From Fuerstiella sp041398845 (GTDB lineage Bacteria > Planctomycetota > Planctomycetia > Planctomycetales > Planctomycetaceae): a DNA stretch of 64,000 nt. Location: NCBI GenBank assembly GCA_041398845.1, contig JAWKTZ010000008.1, positions 62,001-126,000 of the forward strand. The letters run 5' to 3'. A model generated the notes under the pieces. The model saw nothing but the letters and a program-made list of their open reading frames with translations. It searched no databases and had not been told where the DNA came from. The position numbers were made by a program, and so were the translations under genes. Shown in pieces: positions 36,159-46,543 of the stretch (the stretch's first letter is position 1; the number at the start of each line of letters is the position of its first letter).

Positions 36159-39100
36159 TCAGAAGGTGAGCCTTCTGCCATAGTTTCGACGGAAGGGGAG
36201 ATAATCGAATTGGTCGACATCGCCGTCTCCGTCGGCGTCGAAGGCCGAGTCGAACAACAACGATGCACTCGTCTGCAGATAGCTCTGGAAGAATGCGTTG
36301 TAGTCCAGGCGGTCCACGTCACCATCACCATCGTTATCGCCAAACATGCGGAAGAAATCATCGACCGCTTCGTCACCGAACTCGTTGTCGCCGATCATCT
36401 GCAAACCGCCGGCGGTGACCTTGGACGAATCGATTGTCAATTGCCAGCGTCCATCGGCCAGCGAGTTACCCAGCACGCCACTGCCCAATCGTGAAACGAT
36501 TCCCGCGCCCGCTGCCCATCGCAGTGTGATCTGTGAAGTCCCGTTGCCCGAGACGATGATCTGATCGCTCGATAATGTCAGTGGCGTTGCATTGGAAGTC
36601 GTCCCAAGGTTGGTCAGCGTGAACGCGCCCGCGTCGATCGTGACGGCCTGATCGAAGTTCAGCACCAGCGACGTGATTTGGGAGTGTTGGTCGGCGTTGG
36701 CAAACAAGTCCGCGCCGTTGATGACCGCTCCGATGAAAGTCGGCGCCACTGCGACCGGTTCGACCGTCAACGTTGCTGGCGAAGTCGGAACGTCGCTGGC
36801 GAACGCATTGGTGAAGCGTGCCCGGTACTGGTTGCCCGTGGCGGCCAGCGCAGTTGTGAAGCTGAGCGTCAGGTTCGTCTCGCCAGCGAGGTCTGTAAAG
36901 CTTGTTCCGCCGTCGGTGCTCACCTGCCACTGAATCGTCGGGACGGCTGTGGGACCGGTCGTGCCCGTGTTGATCGTGTGGATCACACCGTCGCTGTTGT
37001 CGAAGATCGCCAGCAGTCCGTTGTCGGAGAGCCCGAGCGTGGCGCCCGGGTTGCCCGACGTTGCGGTATTGAAGACGGCCGCGCCTCCCGCGTCATAGAC
37101 AACAAAGTTGCCGTCGTCCTGCATCTCAGCCCGGCCAGTTGTCTGGCCGAACGTGCCCGAGCTCCACACCGCGACGCCGTCGCCCCGGTACAGGACCAGG
37201 TTTCCGTCATTCTGGTAGATGAGTTGGTAGCCATGATTGGGCGAGAGCAGGAACTCACCCGGCAACAAGGACTCGCCGCTGCCAAGACCACTTGCGGCGT
37301 CGCCTGCGAACAATCCGTCGGCCAGCGCGGTGAACGTAACCGTATCGCCTTCGGTGACGGTTTGGTCCTGCGGATGAATCGACGGCAGTGGGAACTGGCT
37401 TTCGACTGCGCCAATGTCAACTCCGGCGCCGAACGGCCTCAGCACGCCGCGTTGGTCGGTGGTGATGCCTGGAATCGCTGCGCCGGCGTTGATGGCGGGG
37501 TTGTTCAGGCCGTAGAGCAGGGCGTGCGTCTGTGTCGGCCCGCCGTTGTCGGCGAGCGTCAGGTCGACGACCTGATTGGCGGGCGTGCCGATGTCGTCGC
37601 CGCCGCCGAAGCCGGTGCTGCTTCCCACATCACCGATCACGTTGTGGCCATTGCTGGTAAACGCTCCCTCGACGTCGGGATTGCCACTCGTCGTGGCGTT
37701 GGCGGTGACGATCGAATTGGCGACCGTAAAGGTTCCGCCTCCACGATAAAGCCCGCCGCCCGTGCCGGCCGAGTTGCCGACGACTGTTGAATTGGTGAGG
37801 TTAACGACATCTCCGGGACTGACAGTACCAATGCCGCCTGCGACCCCTGAGGCCGTGTTGCCGGAGATCGTCGAGTTCACAACGTCGAGCACGCTATTGA
37901 GCAACACCAAAATCCCGGCGTAGTCAGGCGCCGTGTTCCCCGCGACCAAGGTGCTCACCAGGTCGAGCGATGTCCCAGCTGTGAGGTGGACGCCGCCACC
38001 CGTTTCGGTCGCGTGATTCCCTAGAATCAACGTATCGGTGATCCCGGGATGCCCTTCTCTGCCAAAGACATACACGCCTCCTCCCTCGCTGGCAGCATTG
38101 TCGGAAATCGTCGATCGAGAGATGGTCAATGCGCTACCCGAAGCCGCAACTCCTCCTCCGGCTGCTTGGGCTGTGTTGCCGATGACGGTCGAGTCGTAGA
38201 GTTCCAGAAGGCCAGTAACTTCTTCACCTGTACCACCTGGAATAAAGAAGTCATTAGCGCTAATGCCTCCGCCTTGATGGCTGGCAGCATTTCCTCCAAT
38301 CGTTGACCGGTTGATGAACGCTGCGCCGCCACGGATCCAGATCGCGCCGCCAGATCCATCGACAGACCCGCCTGTGATCGTCGCGTCATTGAGGGTCAGT
38401 GCGCCGTCCTCACTCACGTGCAGAACGCGATCGATCTGGTTGGCGTCGATCGTTGTGCCGGCGGCGTTGATGGTGATCTCGCTGGTGATGTCCAGGTCGC
38501 CCGTCAGCCCGGCGTCTTCGCCCGTGCCGGCGATCGACAACGTGACCGTCCCCCCGGCGATGCCCGGGGCGAAGGTGATCGTATCGACGCCAGGATTGGC
38601 GTTGGCAAACAGAATCGCCTCGCGGAGGCTGGTCTGGTCGTCGTTGGGATCGACGATGTCACTCGTGATGGTGACGATCAGGCTGGGCGTTTCAAACAGT
38701 GAGAGTGTCGCCGCGGCGGTTGGCACATTGCTGGCTTCGCTGTTGGAGAACACGGCGCGGTACTGATTGTTCTCGTCCGAAAGCGAAGCAACAAAGCTGT
38801 GCGACAGGTTCGTGGCTCCGGCGATGTCGGTGAAGTTAACGCCGCCATCGGTGCTCACCTGCCACTGGATGGTGGGGACGACGGTGGGAGCAGAAGTGCC
38901 CGGGTTGATCGTGTGGATCACACCGCCGCTGGTGTCGAAGATCGCCAGCAGCCCGTTGTCGGAGAGCCCCAGTGTGGCGCCCGGGTTGCCGAAGGTGTCC
39001 GTGAAGAACACGGGCGAGCCATCCGCGTTGTAGACAACGAAGTTGCCGTCGTCCTGCATCTCGGCTCGGTCGGATGTCTGGCCGAATGTGCCGGAGTTCC

Positions 39101-42100
39101 ACACTACGACGCCGTCGCCGCGGTAGAGCACCAGGTTGCCGTCGGTCTGGTAAATGAGTTGGTAGGCGTGGTTGGGCGAGAGCAAGAACTGGCCGGGCAA
39201 CAGAGGTTCCTCACTGGCCAGCCCGCTAGGCGCCTCGCCGGCGAATAGTCCATCGGCCAGCGCCGTGAAGGTGACCGTGTCGCCCGCGTTGACGGTCTGG
39301 TCCTGCGGATTCAGTGACGGCAGTGGAAACTGGCTTTCGAAAGCGCCAATGTCAACTCCGGCACCGAACGGCCTCAGCACGCCGCGCTGGTCGGTGTTAA
39401 CGCCGGGAATCGATTCGCCGGCGTTGATCGCCGGGTTGTTCAGCCCGAAGACCAACGCGTGGGTGAGCGTCGTCCCGCCGTTGTTGGCCAAGAGGGGCTT
39501 GCCGTCGCCGTCGACAACGAGCACCTGATCGACTGGGGTGCCGATGTCGTCGCCGCCACCGAAACCAGTGACGCTTTCTACATCGCCGATAACGTTGCGG
39601 CCGTTGCTGGTGAACGTGCCGCTTGCATCAACGAGAACTACCGCGGAATTACCGATGATGATGGAATTGGAAACGGTAAAACTCGCGGAGCGCTCATAGA
39701 TTCCGCCGCTGTCGATCGCGCTTGAGTTGCCGACGATGGTCGAGCTAGTCAAAGCCACGTTTCCCATGATCGTATGCATCCCACCACCAGAGGAGGATGC
39801 CGCGTTCCCGGAAATTGTCGTATTCAAAACATTGACAGTGGAATCGAAAACAACTATGCCGCCACCATTGCGAGCCGCGTTCCCGGAGAAAGTAGAATTG
39901 GTGATGCTGGCTGTCGACGAACGAATGGTCACGCCGCCGCCAACGTCAGCAGAGTTACCACTGATTGTGGAATCTGTAATGTCAATTGCTGCAGAGGCAA
40001 TGTAAATTCCACCGCCGCTTATGTGCGCACGATTGCCAGAGAGCGAAGATCGGTTGATGCTCGTGCTCGAATTGGCCTCGCCGCGAACGGCCCCGCCTTG
40101 GCTGCCGTAGCCGCCGGTGATCGTCGCGTCGTTGAGCGTTAGTTTGCCGCTGCCGTGAACATGCAGCACGGTATCAAGGTCGCTTCCATTGATTGTCGTG
40201 CTGGCGCCCTCGATGGTCATTTCGCTAGTGATGTCCAGATCACCTGACCGCCCGGCGTCCTCATTTCCGCTGGCGATCGACAGCGTGACCGTCCTCCCGG
40301 CGATCCCCGGGGCAAAGGTAATCGTGTCGGCACCGGGGTTGGCGTTGGCGAACAGAATCGCCTCGCGAAGGCTGGTCAGCCCGTCGGTGTTGTTCACTAC
40401 GTCATCAAGCGTCGTCACGACGAGGCCGGGAACCTCGGCGAGCGTGAGCGTCGCCGCGTCGGTCGGCACGTTGCTGGCGTGGATATTCGAGAACAGCGCG
40501 CGATATTGATAGCCGTCGTCCGACTGAGCGGCGACGAAGGTGTGCGACAACCCGGTTGCGCCGGGGATGTCGGCGAAGCTCGCGCCGCCGTTGGTGCTCA
40601 CCTGCCATTGCACGGAAGGAATCGGATTCGGGACGTTGGCGTCTAGACCCGTAAAGAAGATCGGGGCGCCGTCGTCGTAGATCACCAGATTGCCGTCATC
40701 TTGCAGCCGAAGCTCGGCGCCAGGGTGGCCGAACGTCACGGTCTGGAACACCACGTTCTCCCCCGCGTCGTAAACGACAAAATTGCCGTCGTCCTGCATC
40801 TCGGTCTGGCCCGGGTTCGTGCCGCCGGTGCCGGCATTCCATAAGATGCTGCCATCGCCGCGGTAAAGCACCAGGTTGCCGTCGGTTTGATACTCCAGCT
40901 TGTAGCCGTGGTTGGGAGAGAGCAGGAACTCACCCGGCAACAAGGACTCGCCATTGGCTAAGCCGATGGGCGCGTCGCCAGCGAACAATCCGTCGGCCAG
41001 CGCGGTGAAGGTGACCGTGTCGCCCGCGTCGACAGTCTGGTCCTGCGGGTGAATCGACGGCAACGGGAACTGGCTCTCGAACGCGCCGATATCGACCCCC
41101 GCACCGAACGGCCGCAGCACGCCGCGTTGGTCGGTGTTGATCTCGGGAATCGATGCGCCGCTGTTGATCGCGGGGTTGTTCAGGCCGTAGACCAGGGCGT
41201 GTGTCTGTGTCGGCCCGCCGTTGTTGGCGAGCGTCAGGTCGACGACCTGATTGGCCGGCGTGCCGATATCGTCGCCACCGCCAAAGCTGCCGTTGCCGCT
41301 CACGTCGCCGATCACGTTGTGGCCGTTGCTGACGAATACACCGATGACGTCGGGGAAACCCCCGGTCCCGGTGTTGGCGGTTACGATCGAGTTAGATACC
41401 GAAAACTCACCTCCGTCATTTGAAAACCCACCACCACGCCAAGCGGAATTGCCAACGATGGTCGAGTTGGTCAGGCTGACCCGTCCGGAGGAACTCCACA
41501 AACGTATCGCTCCTCCAAAATAATTCGGTGTAATGTTTCCGGATAGCGTTGAGTTGATCACATTGAGACTCCCACTACCGCCGACAGAAGCGCCGCCGCC
41601 CCCGCCACTATCTGCTCGATTGTTGGAAAGCGTTGAGTTGGCGACCAACGTTGTGGATTCAACGTAAACGCCGCCTCCGAAGTCTCGAGAACGGTTTTCA
41701 GTGATGGATGAATGATTGATCTCAAGCGAACCTATTGCAGCAATTCCTCCTCCCCGACCGACTGCGAAATTGCGCAGGATTGACGACCGATTGATGATGG
41801 TCGTCGCGCTTGCTTGCGTGAGTAACCCACCGCCGAGCGTACCATTGACGACGACAGATCCTCCCGTGATCGTCGCGTCATTGAGGGTCAATGCGCCGCC
41901 GTCAAGCACGTGCAGAACGCGATCGATCTGGTTGGCGTCGATCGTCGTGCCGGCGGCCTCGATGGTGACCTCGCTGGTGATGTCCAGGTCGCCCGTCAGC
42001 CCGGCGTCTTCTCCCGTACCCGCGATCGACAGCGTGACCGTCCCTCCGGAAATCCCCGGGGCAACAGTGATCGTGTCGGCTCCGGGGTTGGCGTTGGCGA

Positions 42101-45100
42101 ACAGGATCGCCTCGCGGAGGCTGGTCAGCCCGTCGGTGTTGTTCACTACGTCATCAAGCGTCGTCACGACGAGGCTGGGAACCTCGGCGAGCGTGAGCGT
42201 CGCCGCGTCGGTCGGTACACTGCTGGCGTGGACATTCGAGAACAACGCGCGATATTGATAGCCGTCGTCCGACTGGGCCGCGACGAAGGTGTGCGAAAGG
42301 AACGTCGCGCCGGGGATGTCCGCGAAGCTTCCGCCGCCGTTGGTGCTCACCTGCCATTGCACTGTGGGAATCGGATTCGGAGTGTTGGTATCAAACCCCG
42401 TAAAGAAGACCGGAGCGGCGCCGTCGTACACGACAAGGTTGCCATCGCTTTGCAAGGTGAGCATTGCGCCTGGGTGGCCGAAGGTTTCGGTCTGCAGCAG
42501 CACGGTGTTGTCGGCGTTGTAGACAACAAAATTGCCGTCGGTCTGCATTTCGGCGCGGCCGGCCGATTCGCCTGCGGTGTCCGAATCCCACAATGCCAAA
42601 CCATCACCGCGGTACAGCACCAGGTTGCTGTCGGTTTGATAAACCAGCTTGTAGCCCTTGTTGGGCGAAATCAGGAACTCACCCGGAAGCAGGCTCTCGC
42701 CGGGCGACAGCGTGTTGGGACCGACATCGCTAAAGAGCCCGTCGGCCAGGGCGGCAAAGGTGACCGTGTCACCGGCGTCAACGGTTTGATCCTGCGGATG
42801 AATCGACGGCAGCGGGAACTGGCTTTCGACGGCGCCGATGTCAGATCCTAAACCGAAGGGACGCAGCACGCCGCGCTGATCGGTGGTAATGCCAGTGATG
42901 TCGATGCCGGCGTTGATGGCCGGGCTGCCAAGCACCAACGCCACCGTTGGGGTCGGCCCACCGTGATCGCCAAAGGCTCCCAGCCCGGCCGCCGCCGCAG
43001 ATTGGTTCAACACGTTATGGCTCGATGAGGCTTCGAGTGTGCCGAAAACGTCGTTTTGATTGGCTGCGGTATTGCCCGCAATGATGGTGTTGGTCGCTGT
43101 CGTCGAAGCGTTGACAACGATGCCGCCTCCACCACCGCTGGCCGTGTTGCCCGCAACGGTGGTGTAGCGAAGCTGGGTCGATCCGGAGGCTGCATGGACC
43201 CCAGCGCCATCGACCGCTTCGTTGGCGGTGATGGTGGAGTTGGTCAGAGTCAAATTGCCCTGATTGATCAACCCGCCGCCGGCGTTGCCGGACCGGTTGT
43301 TGTTGAAAGTCGAGCCGCTGACCGTTGCGGTTCCCGTATTCCGTAGACCGCCGCCCAGGCTGAGTGCGCGGTTTTGTGAGAACGTGGAATTCGAGACGGT
43401 CAGAGTACCGCTGCTGTCGATGGCTCCGCCGCCGGACGCTGTATTGAGCACAAACAGCGCGTCGGACACGCTCAGTGTGGCGAGATTGGAGATTGCGCCG
43501 CCGATGCCACCGGAACCGCCCAGCGCTGGATCCGCTTCGTTGTCGCGGAACACTCCGCCGAGCACTATGAGGTCGCCCAGATTGACGATCGCTCCGCCCT
43601 GATCGGCATAGCCGTTTGTGTAAGTCAGAGTGTCGAAGGTCGCCGCAACATCGGTGTTCACCTGGAACAGTCGTGTCGCGTCGTTGCCGCTGATGGTGAT
43701 GCCCCCAGCGGGCGCGACGATGGTCGTGCGGTTGCCGGCGCCGGTCTCGGTGAGCGTCAGTTGACTTCCGAGAGTGATCGTGCCGCCAGCCAGACCGGCA
43801 TCGAAGGAGACCGTGTCCGGCCCGGCCTTGCTGTTGGCGTAGGCGATCGCCTCGCGGAGGCTGGTGAGCCCGTCGCTGGTGCTTACCACATCGCTGGCGG
43901 TGGTGACCACCAGGCTGGGCGCTTCGACGAAGATGAGTTGCCACTCGGTGCCGAATCCGGTGGCTGAGCCGATGCGCTCGAACTCTTCGCCCCCGGAAGT
44001 GATCGTGCGGACTGCGCCGGCGCTGGTGGTGAACAGCTCCACGCCGGCGCCGCCGGAGACCATCGGCGAGCCGCCCGTGGCCCAGCGGTAGATGGTCAAG
44101 TTGCCGCCGCCCCCGTCGGGGCCGAGGAACCACTTGGCTCCATCGCCGGCGGTGACCGAAGTGAGGAGCTGGTAATGCGTGCCGATGCCGGAAGCGGACC
44201 CGGCGCGAGCGTAGATCTCGCCGAAGGAGTTCCTCAACAGGATCGTGCCGTCGCCGGCCTGACCGAGTTCGACAGCCAAACCCCCGTCGACCCACAGCGG
44301 CACCTGGCCGGGCGGTTCGCGGTAGACGCTCAGATTGCTGCCGGATTGCGGCGGGCCCAAGTACCACAACGCGCCGTCGGCCGCAGTGATGGTGGGCCGA
44401 AACTCGACGGCGCCCATGTCGACTGTGCCGCTTTGAATGCGCCCGAAGCGACTGCCGCGTTGGTCGGTTGCCAGCGGATTGTTGTTTTGGTCAACCGCCT
44501 TTGCGTTGCTGCCGGCATTGATGGCGGGCGAACCCGGAAGCAGAGCGTGCGTGAGAGTCGGTCCACCGTTGTCGGCCAGTGCGCCGAGTTGGGCGTTGAC
44601 GTTCAGAATGTTGCCGGTGGTGTCGCCCTGGATTTGCGTAAACAAAGGGGTGACTATGCCAATGAGGTTGTGGCCCTCCGAGGTTAATTCATTGTAATAA
44701 TCAGGTGCAAAAGCACGATTACTATTGAACGTGTTTCCGGCAATGATGGAATTGCGAGCGGTTAAGGTTCCGCCGTTGTTGTTTATCCCGGCGCCACGCG
44801 TGTCATGAAATTCACCGGTTCCTTCGGCGACATTGAAGGCGACTGTGGAGTTGATCAGGTGGAGTGTGGCAGACGCCCCGTCGTTAATCCCTTCATTCCA
44901 AATGCCGCCGCCGCTTCCACCGACAGGAGCAGTCGCAACATTACTGGAAATGGTGCTATTGATGATATTCGCCGTGCCGCCGCTCGTATTGAAGATCCCG
45001 CCTCCGACGGCAATCGAGTTGTTTTGTGTACTCTTGTTGGCGGTATTGCCGTAGACCGTGCTGTTGATCAGGTTCAGCGTGCCAATGTTGTAAATCCCGC

Positions 45101-45701
45101 CACCGCCGCCGTACAAAAACTGCTGTGATCCTCCGCCGCGATTGAACTTTATTTCACTCTCAAGGACGGTCAGATTTCCCTCATTCCGAATCCCGCCGCC
45201 CTCGCTGTCTGGACTCAATCCGTTGCGAATGGTCAATCCCGATAACGTCACATTGGCTCCGGCGGTGACATGAAAGACGCGAGTTTGATTGACGCCGTTG
45301 ATGCTCAACAATTTCGCTCCGGTTCCATTGATCGTCAGCGATCCGTTGTTGGCAATTGTGAGCTGCTGGGTAAAGAGCGCGATTTCCTGAGCAGATGCAA
45401 AAACCCCCGGATCGAAATTGATCGTGTCGTTGTCAGGAGTGCTATTTGCCTGGACGATGGCCTCCCGCAAACTCGTCAATCCGTCGCCGGCGAGCGTCAC
45501 GTCGAGCGGGGTGTTGACGACGATCGTCGTCAGCAGGTCGCGTCGCTCCAGCGTCTCTGACAAGAGCCAACGACGATGCGTCTTGCCTCGACCATGCTTG
45601 CGATTGCGGCTGGTCAACTTCTTTGCAAGCGAACCCATTCGGGATAGAGAACGCGCCCAACGAGAAGTCGAAAGTTTTGACGATGCTGAACGGCTTGACA
45701 T
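36159..45701 (-). CDS. Giant surface protein: CSLREA/beta-helix units, B-lectin and Ig-like modules, dockerin-like end
   Basis: A 3180-residue protein, presumably on the cell surface. The N-terminus is basic and contains LSETLERRDLLTT, the LExRxLL-type motif common in planctomycete giant exported proteins; a classical signal peptide is not obvious. Five CSLREA units (DGLTSLREAI...) each start a right-handed parallel beta-helix of NSTISGNxA-type repeats. After units 2-5 comes a bulb-type mannose lectin-like module (YQTDGNLVLYRGDG, QDDGNFVVYDA) and an Ig-like module (QWQVSTDGG...YQYRALFSN). Unit 1 is followed instead by two LGPxxGGxNLxxYR segments. The C-terminus has two dockerin-like Ca2+ loops (DNDGDGDVDRLDY and DADGDGDVDQFDY). 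Polysaccharide binding or adhesion is likely; no catalytic domain was recognised. Confidence 0.88.
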   Translation of the reverse strand: MSSRSASSKLSTSRWARSLSRMGSLAKKLTSRNRKHGRGKTHRRWLLSETLERRDLLTTIVVNTPLDVTLAGDGLTSLREAIVQANSTPDNDTINFDPGVFASAQEIALFTQQLTIANNGSLTINGTGAKLLSINGVNQTRVFHVTAGANVTLSGLTIRNGLSPDSEGGGIRNEGNLTVLESEIKFNRGGGSQQFLYGGGGGIYNIGTLNLINSTVYGNTANKSTQNNSIAVGGGIFNTSGGTANIINSTISSNVATAPVGGSGGGIWNEGINDGASATLHLINSTVAFNVAEGTGEFHDTRGAGINNNGGTLTARNSIIAGNTFNSNRAFAPDYYNELTSEGHNLIGIVTPLFTQIQGDTTGNILNVNAQLGALADNGGPTLTHALLPGSPAINAGSNAKAVDQNNNPLATDQRGSRFGRIQSGTVDMGAVEFRPTITAADGALWYLGPPQSGSNLSVYREPPGQVPLWVDGGLAVELGQAGDGTILLRNSFGEIYARAGSASGIGTHYQLLTSVTAGDGAKWFLGPDGGGGNLTIYRWATGGSPMVSGGAGVELFTTSAGAVRTITSGGEEFERIGSATGFGTEWQLIFVEAPSLVVTTASDVVSTSDGLTSLREAIAYANSKAGPDTVSFDAGLAGGTITLGSQLTLTETGAGNRTTIVAPAGGITISGNDATRLFQVNTDVAATFDTLTYTNGYADQGGAIVNLGDLIVLGGVFRDNEADPALGGSGGIGGAISNLATLSVSDALFVLNTASGGGAIDSSGTLTVSNSTFSQNRALSLGGGLRNTGTATVSGSTFNNNRSGNAGGGLINQGNLTLTNSTITANEAVDGAGVHAASGSTQLRYTTVAGNTASGGGGGIVVNASTTATNTIIAGNTAANQNDVFGTLEASSSHNVLNQSAAAAGLGAFGDHGGPTPTVALVLGSPAINAGIDITGITTDQRGVLRPFGLGSDIGAVESQFPLPSIHPQDQTVDAGDTVTFAALADGLFSDVGPNTLSPGESLLPGEFLISPNKGYKLVYQTDSNLVLYRGDGLALWDSDTAGESAGRAEMQTDGNFVVYNADNTVLLQTETFGHPGAMLTLQSDGNLVVYDGAAPVFFTGFDTNTPNPIPTVQWQVSTNGGGSFADIPGATFLSHTFVAAQSDDGYQYRALFSNVHASSVPTDAATLTLAEVPSLVVTTLDDVVNNTDGLTSLREAILFANANPGADTITVAPGISGGTVTLSIAGTGEDAGLTGDLDITSEVTIEAAGTTIDANQIDRVLHVLDGGALTLNDATITGGSVVVNGTLGGGLLTQASATTIINRSSILRNFAVGRGGGIAAIGSLEINHSSITENRSRDFGGGVYVESTTLVANSTLSNNRADSGGGGGASVGGSGSLNVINSTLSGNITPNYFGGAIRLWSSSGRVSLTNSTIVGNSAWRGGGFSNDGGEFSVSNSIVTANTGTGGFPDVIGVFVSNGHNVIGDVSGNGSFGGGDDIGTPANQVVDLTLANNGGPTQTHALVYGLNNPAINSGASIPEINTDQRGVLRPFGAGVDIGAFESQFPLPSIHPQDQTVDAGDTVTFTALADGLFAGDAPIGLANGESLLPGEFLLSPNHGYKLEYQTDGNLVLYRGDGSILWNAGTGGTNPGQTEMQDDGNFVVYDAGENVVFQTVTFGHPGAELRLQDDGNLVIYDDGAPIFFTGLDANVPNPIPSVQWQVSTNGGASFADIPGATGLSHTFVAAQSDDGYQYRALFSNIHASNVPTDAATLTLAEVPGLVVTTLDDVVNNTDGLTSLREAILFANANPGADTITFAPGIAGRTVTLSIASGNEDAGRSGDLDITSEMTIEGASTTINGSDLDTVLHVHGSGKLTLNDATITGGYGSQGGAVRGEANSSTSINRSSLSGNRAHISGGGIYIASAAIDITDSTISGNSADVGGGVTIRSSTASITNSTFSGNAARNGGGIVVFDSTVNVLNTTISGNAASSSGGGMHTIMGNVALTSSTIVGNSSAIDSGGIYERSASFTVSNSIIIGNSAVVLVDASGTFTSNGRNVIGDVESVTGFGGGDDIGTPVDQVLVVDGDGKPLLANNGGTTLTHALVFGLNNPAINAGESIPGVNTDQRGVLRPFGAGVDIGAFESQFPLPSLNPQDQTVNAGDTVTFTALADGLFAGEAPSGLASEEPLLPGQFLLSPNHAYQLIYQTDGNLVLYRGDGVVVWNSGTFGQTSDRAEMQDDGNFVVYNADGSPVFFTDTFGNPGATLGLSDNGLLAIFDTSGGVIHTINPGTSAPTVVPTIQWQVSTDGGVNFTDIAGATNLSHSFVASLSDENNQYRAVFSNSEASNVPTAAATLSLFETPSLIVTITSDIVDPNDDQTSLREAILFANANPGVDTITFAPGIAGGTVTLSIAGTGEDAGLTGDLDITSEITINAAGTTIDANQIDRVLHVSEDGALTLNDATITGGSVDGSGGAIWIRGGAAFINRSTIGGNAASHQGGGISANDFFIPGGTGEEVTGLLELYDSTVIGNTAQAAGGGVAASGSALTISRSTISDNAASEGGGVYVFGREGHPGITDTLILGNHATETGGGVHLTAGTSLDLVSTLVAGNTAPDYAGILVLLNSVLDVVNSTISGNTASGVAGGIGTVSPGDVVNLTNSTVVGNSAGTGGGLYRGGGTFTVANSIVTANATTSGNPDVEGAFTSNGHNVIGDVGSSTGFGGGDDIGTPANQVVDLTLADNGGPTQTHALLYGLNNPAINAGAAIPGITTDQRGVLRPFGAGVDIGAVESQFPLPSIHPQDQTVTEGDTVTFTALADGLFAGDAASGLGSGESLLPGEFLLSPNHGYQLIYQNDGNLVLYRGDGVAVWSSGTFGQTTGRAEMQDDGNFVVYDAGGAAVFNTATSGNPGATLGLSDNGLLAIFDNSDGVIHTINTGTTGPTAVPTIQWQVSTDGGTSFTDLAGETNLTLSFTTALAATGNQYRARFTNAFASDVPTSPATLTVEPVAVAPTFIGAVINGADLFANADQHSQITSLVLNFDQAVTIDAGAFTLTNLGTTSNATPLTLSSDQIIVSGNGTSQITLRWAAGAGIVSRLGSGVLGNSLADGRWQLTIDSSKVTAGGLQMIGDNEFGDEAVDDFFRMFGDNDGDGDVDRLDYNAFFQSYLQTSASLLFDSAFDADGDGDVDQFDYLPFRRNYGRRLTF
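36985..43870 (-). repeat. Tandem ~1.74-kb modules inside the giant gene
   Basis: Matching points recur at near-constant spacing. The CSLREA core (plus-strand CTGGTCAGCCCGTC or variant) starts at 43861, 42121, 40372 and 38629, giving steps of 1740, 1749 and 1743. The QTV-to-QFPLP segment ends at 42841, 41093, 39353 and 37410, giving steps of 1748, 1740 and 1943. Identity is highest in the B-lectin, Ig-like and CSLREA segments. The beta-helix parts diverge and vary in length, and the last unit is about 200 bases longer. The high DNA similarity suggests recent duplication or gene conversion. Confidence 0.85.
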
Positions 45702-45948
45702 GGTTTTGCTCGCGAGGACGAAGTCGAAGTTCGAGGTTTTCGGTACGTCTTCACCAACTCTGGCAAGAATGCTGGTTGAAACCTCTTCAGCACTACCAAA
45801 CCGGTTTTCCGGAGACCTTAACGGTAATTCTCAGGATTTTGCTCCAGAGTCCTCCAGGCAGGATTTCGGGGCATATTGATCTCTTGCGGGGTGACGCGAG
45901 CCAATGAGGTTTAGAGAGACCGGTCGACTCGCGCCGTGCCGCTGACAT

Positions 45949-46266
45949 TCACTCGCCAGCCTTCACCAGGATCTCGCTCGCTGGCTTTTCGTTGATGACC
46001 TCAAGCGTTGGGATCGAACTCAGCAGTTCGTAGTGCTTCTCTGGATCATAGTCGATCGTCATCTTCTTCAGTTTCAAGTTCCGTATCGGACTGATGTCAT
46101 CGATCTGGCAACCGATAAGGTACAACTCCTCCAACGGTAGATTTGCCAACGGATCGATGTTTCGCACGGCGGTGTTTTGACACATCAAAATCCTGAGCGG
46201 CATGCCTTCCAACGGCGTCAAATTTTCAACTCGCGTGTAGTTGACGCAAAGGTCTTCCATCGGCAT
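45949..46266 (-). pseudogene. C-terminal fragment of a leucine-rich-repeat protein
   Basis: 105 residues made of three to four leucine-rich repeats of the LxxLxGMPLxxLxxxxTxVxxIxPL type (TPLEGMPLRILMCQNTAV, ANLPLEELYLIGCQID), closed by the family tail LLSSIPTLEVINEKPASEI. The reading frame stays open upstream to beyond 46500 (including LTVPLHGMP) but without a start codon or further clear repeats, so the N-terminal part seems to be lost. Planctomycete proteins with this ending usually continue from a kinase or longer repeat domain. It sits just downstream of the WD40 kinase gene on the same strand and could be expressed from it, but more likely is a relic. Confidence 0.55.
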
Positions 46267-46543
46267 CCCGTGAAGAGGAACAGTCAGTTCCTGAGAATCA
46301 GCGATGCGTCTTTTTTCGTTTCGAAGATGAATTGTCTGAATGTGGCAGCATTCAGAGACAGAAACAAAGGACGTGTTGACGTCGCTGAGGTTCCCGGCAC
46401 CGGTACGTACTTCGTTAACTATTACAAACCGCTCGCGGCTGCGGCATAACAGGATTAATTTTTCCTTTGCGAAATTTCTCTCAGTTTGACCTCGCCGAAT
46501 CCGTGGAGAACACTCTCTGCAAGGCCGTCGATGGAGGATTACT

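Noticed and set aside
37000..43900. Possible CRISPR array from regular repetition
   Set aside because: The period is about 1740 bases and coding, far above any CRISPR repeat-spacer size.
43015..44367. 450-residue Arg/His-rich minus-strand frame inside the giant gene
   Set aside because: It is a shifted frame of the same strand; the composition (RRRRHRR runs) comes from GC-rich codons of the giant protein.
36678..44687. Several plus-strand frames with Val/Ala/Gly-rich products across the giant gene
   Set aside because: They recur at the same phase in each tandem unit, as expected for antisense shadows of a repeated gene.
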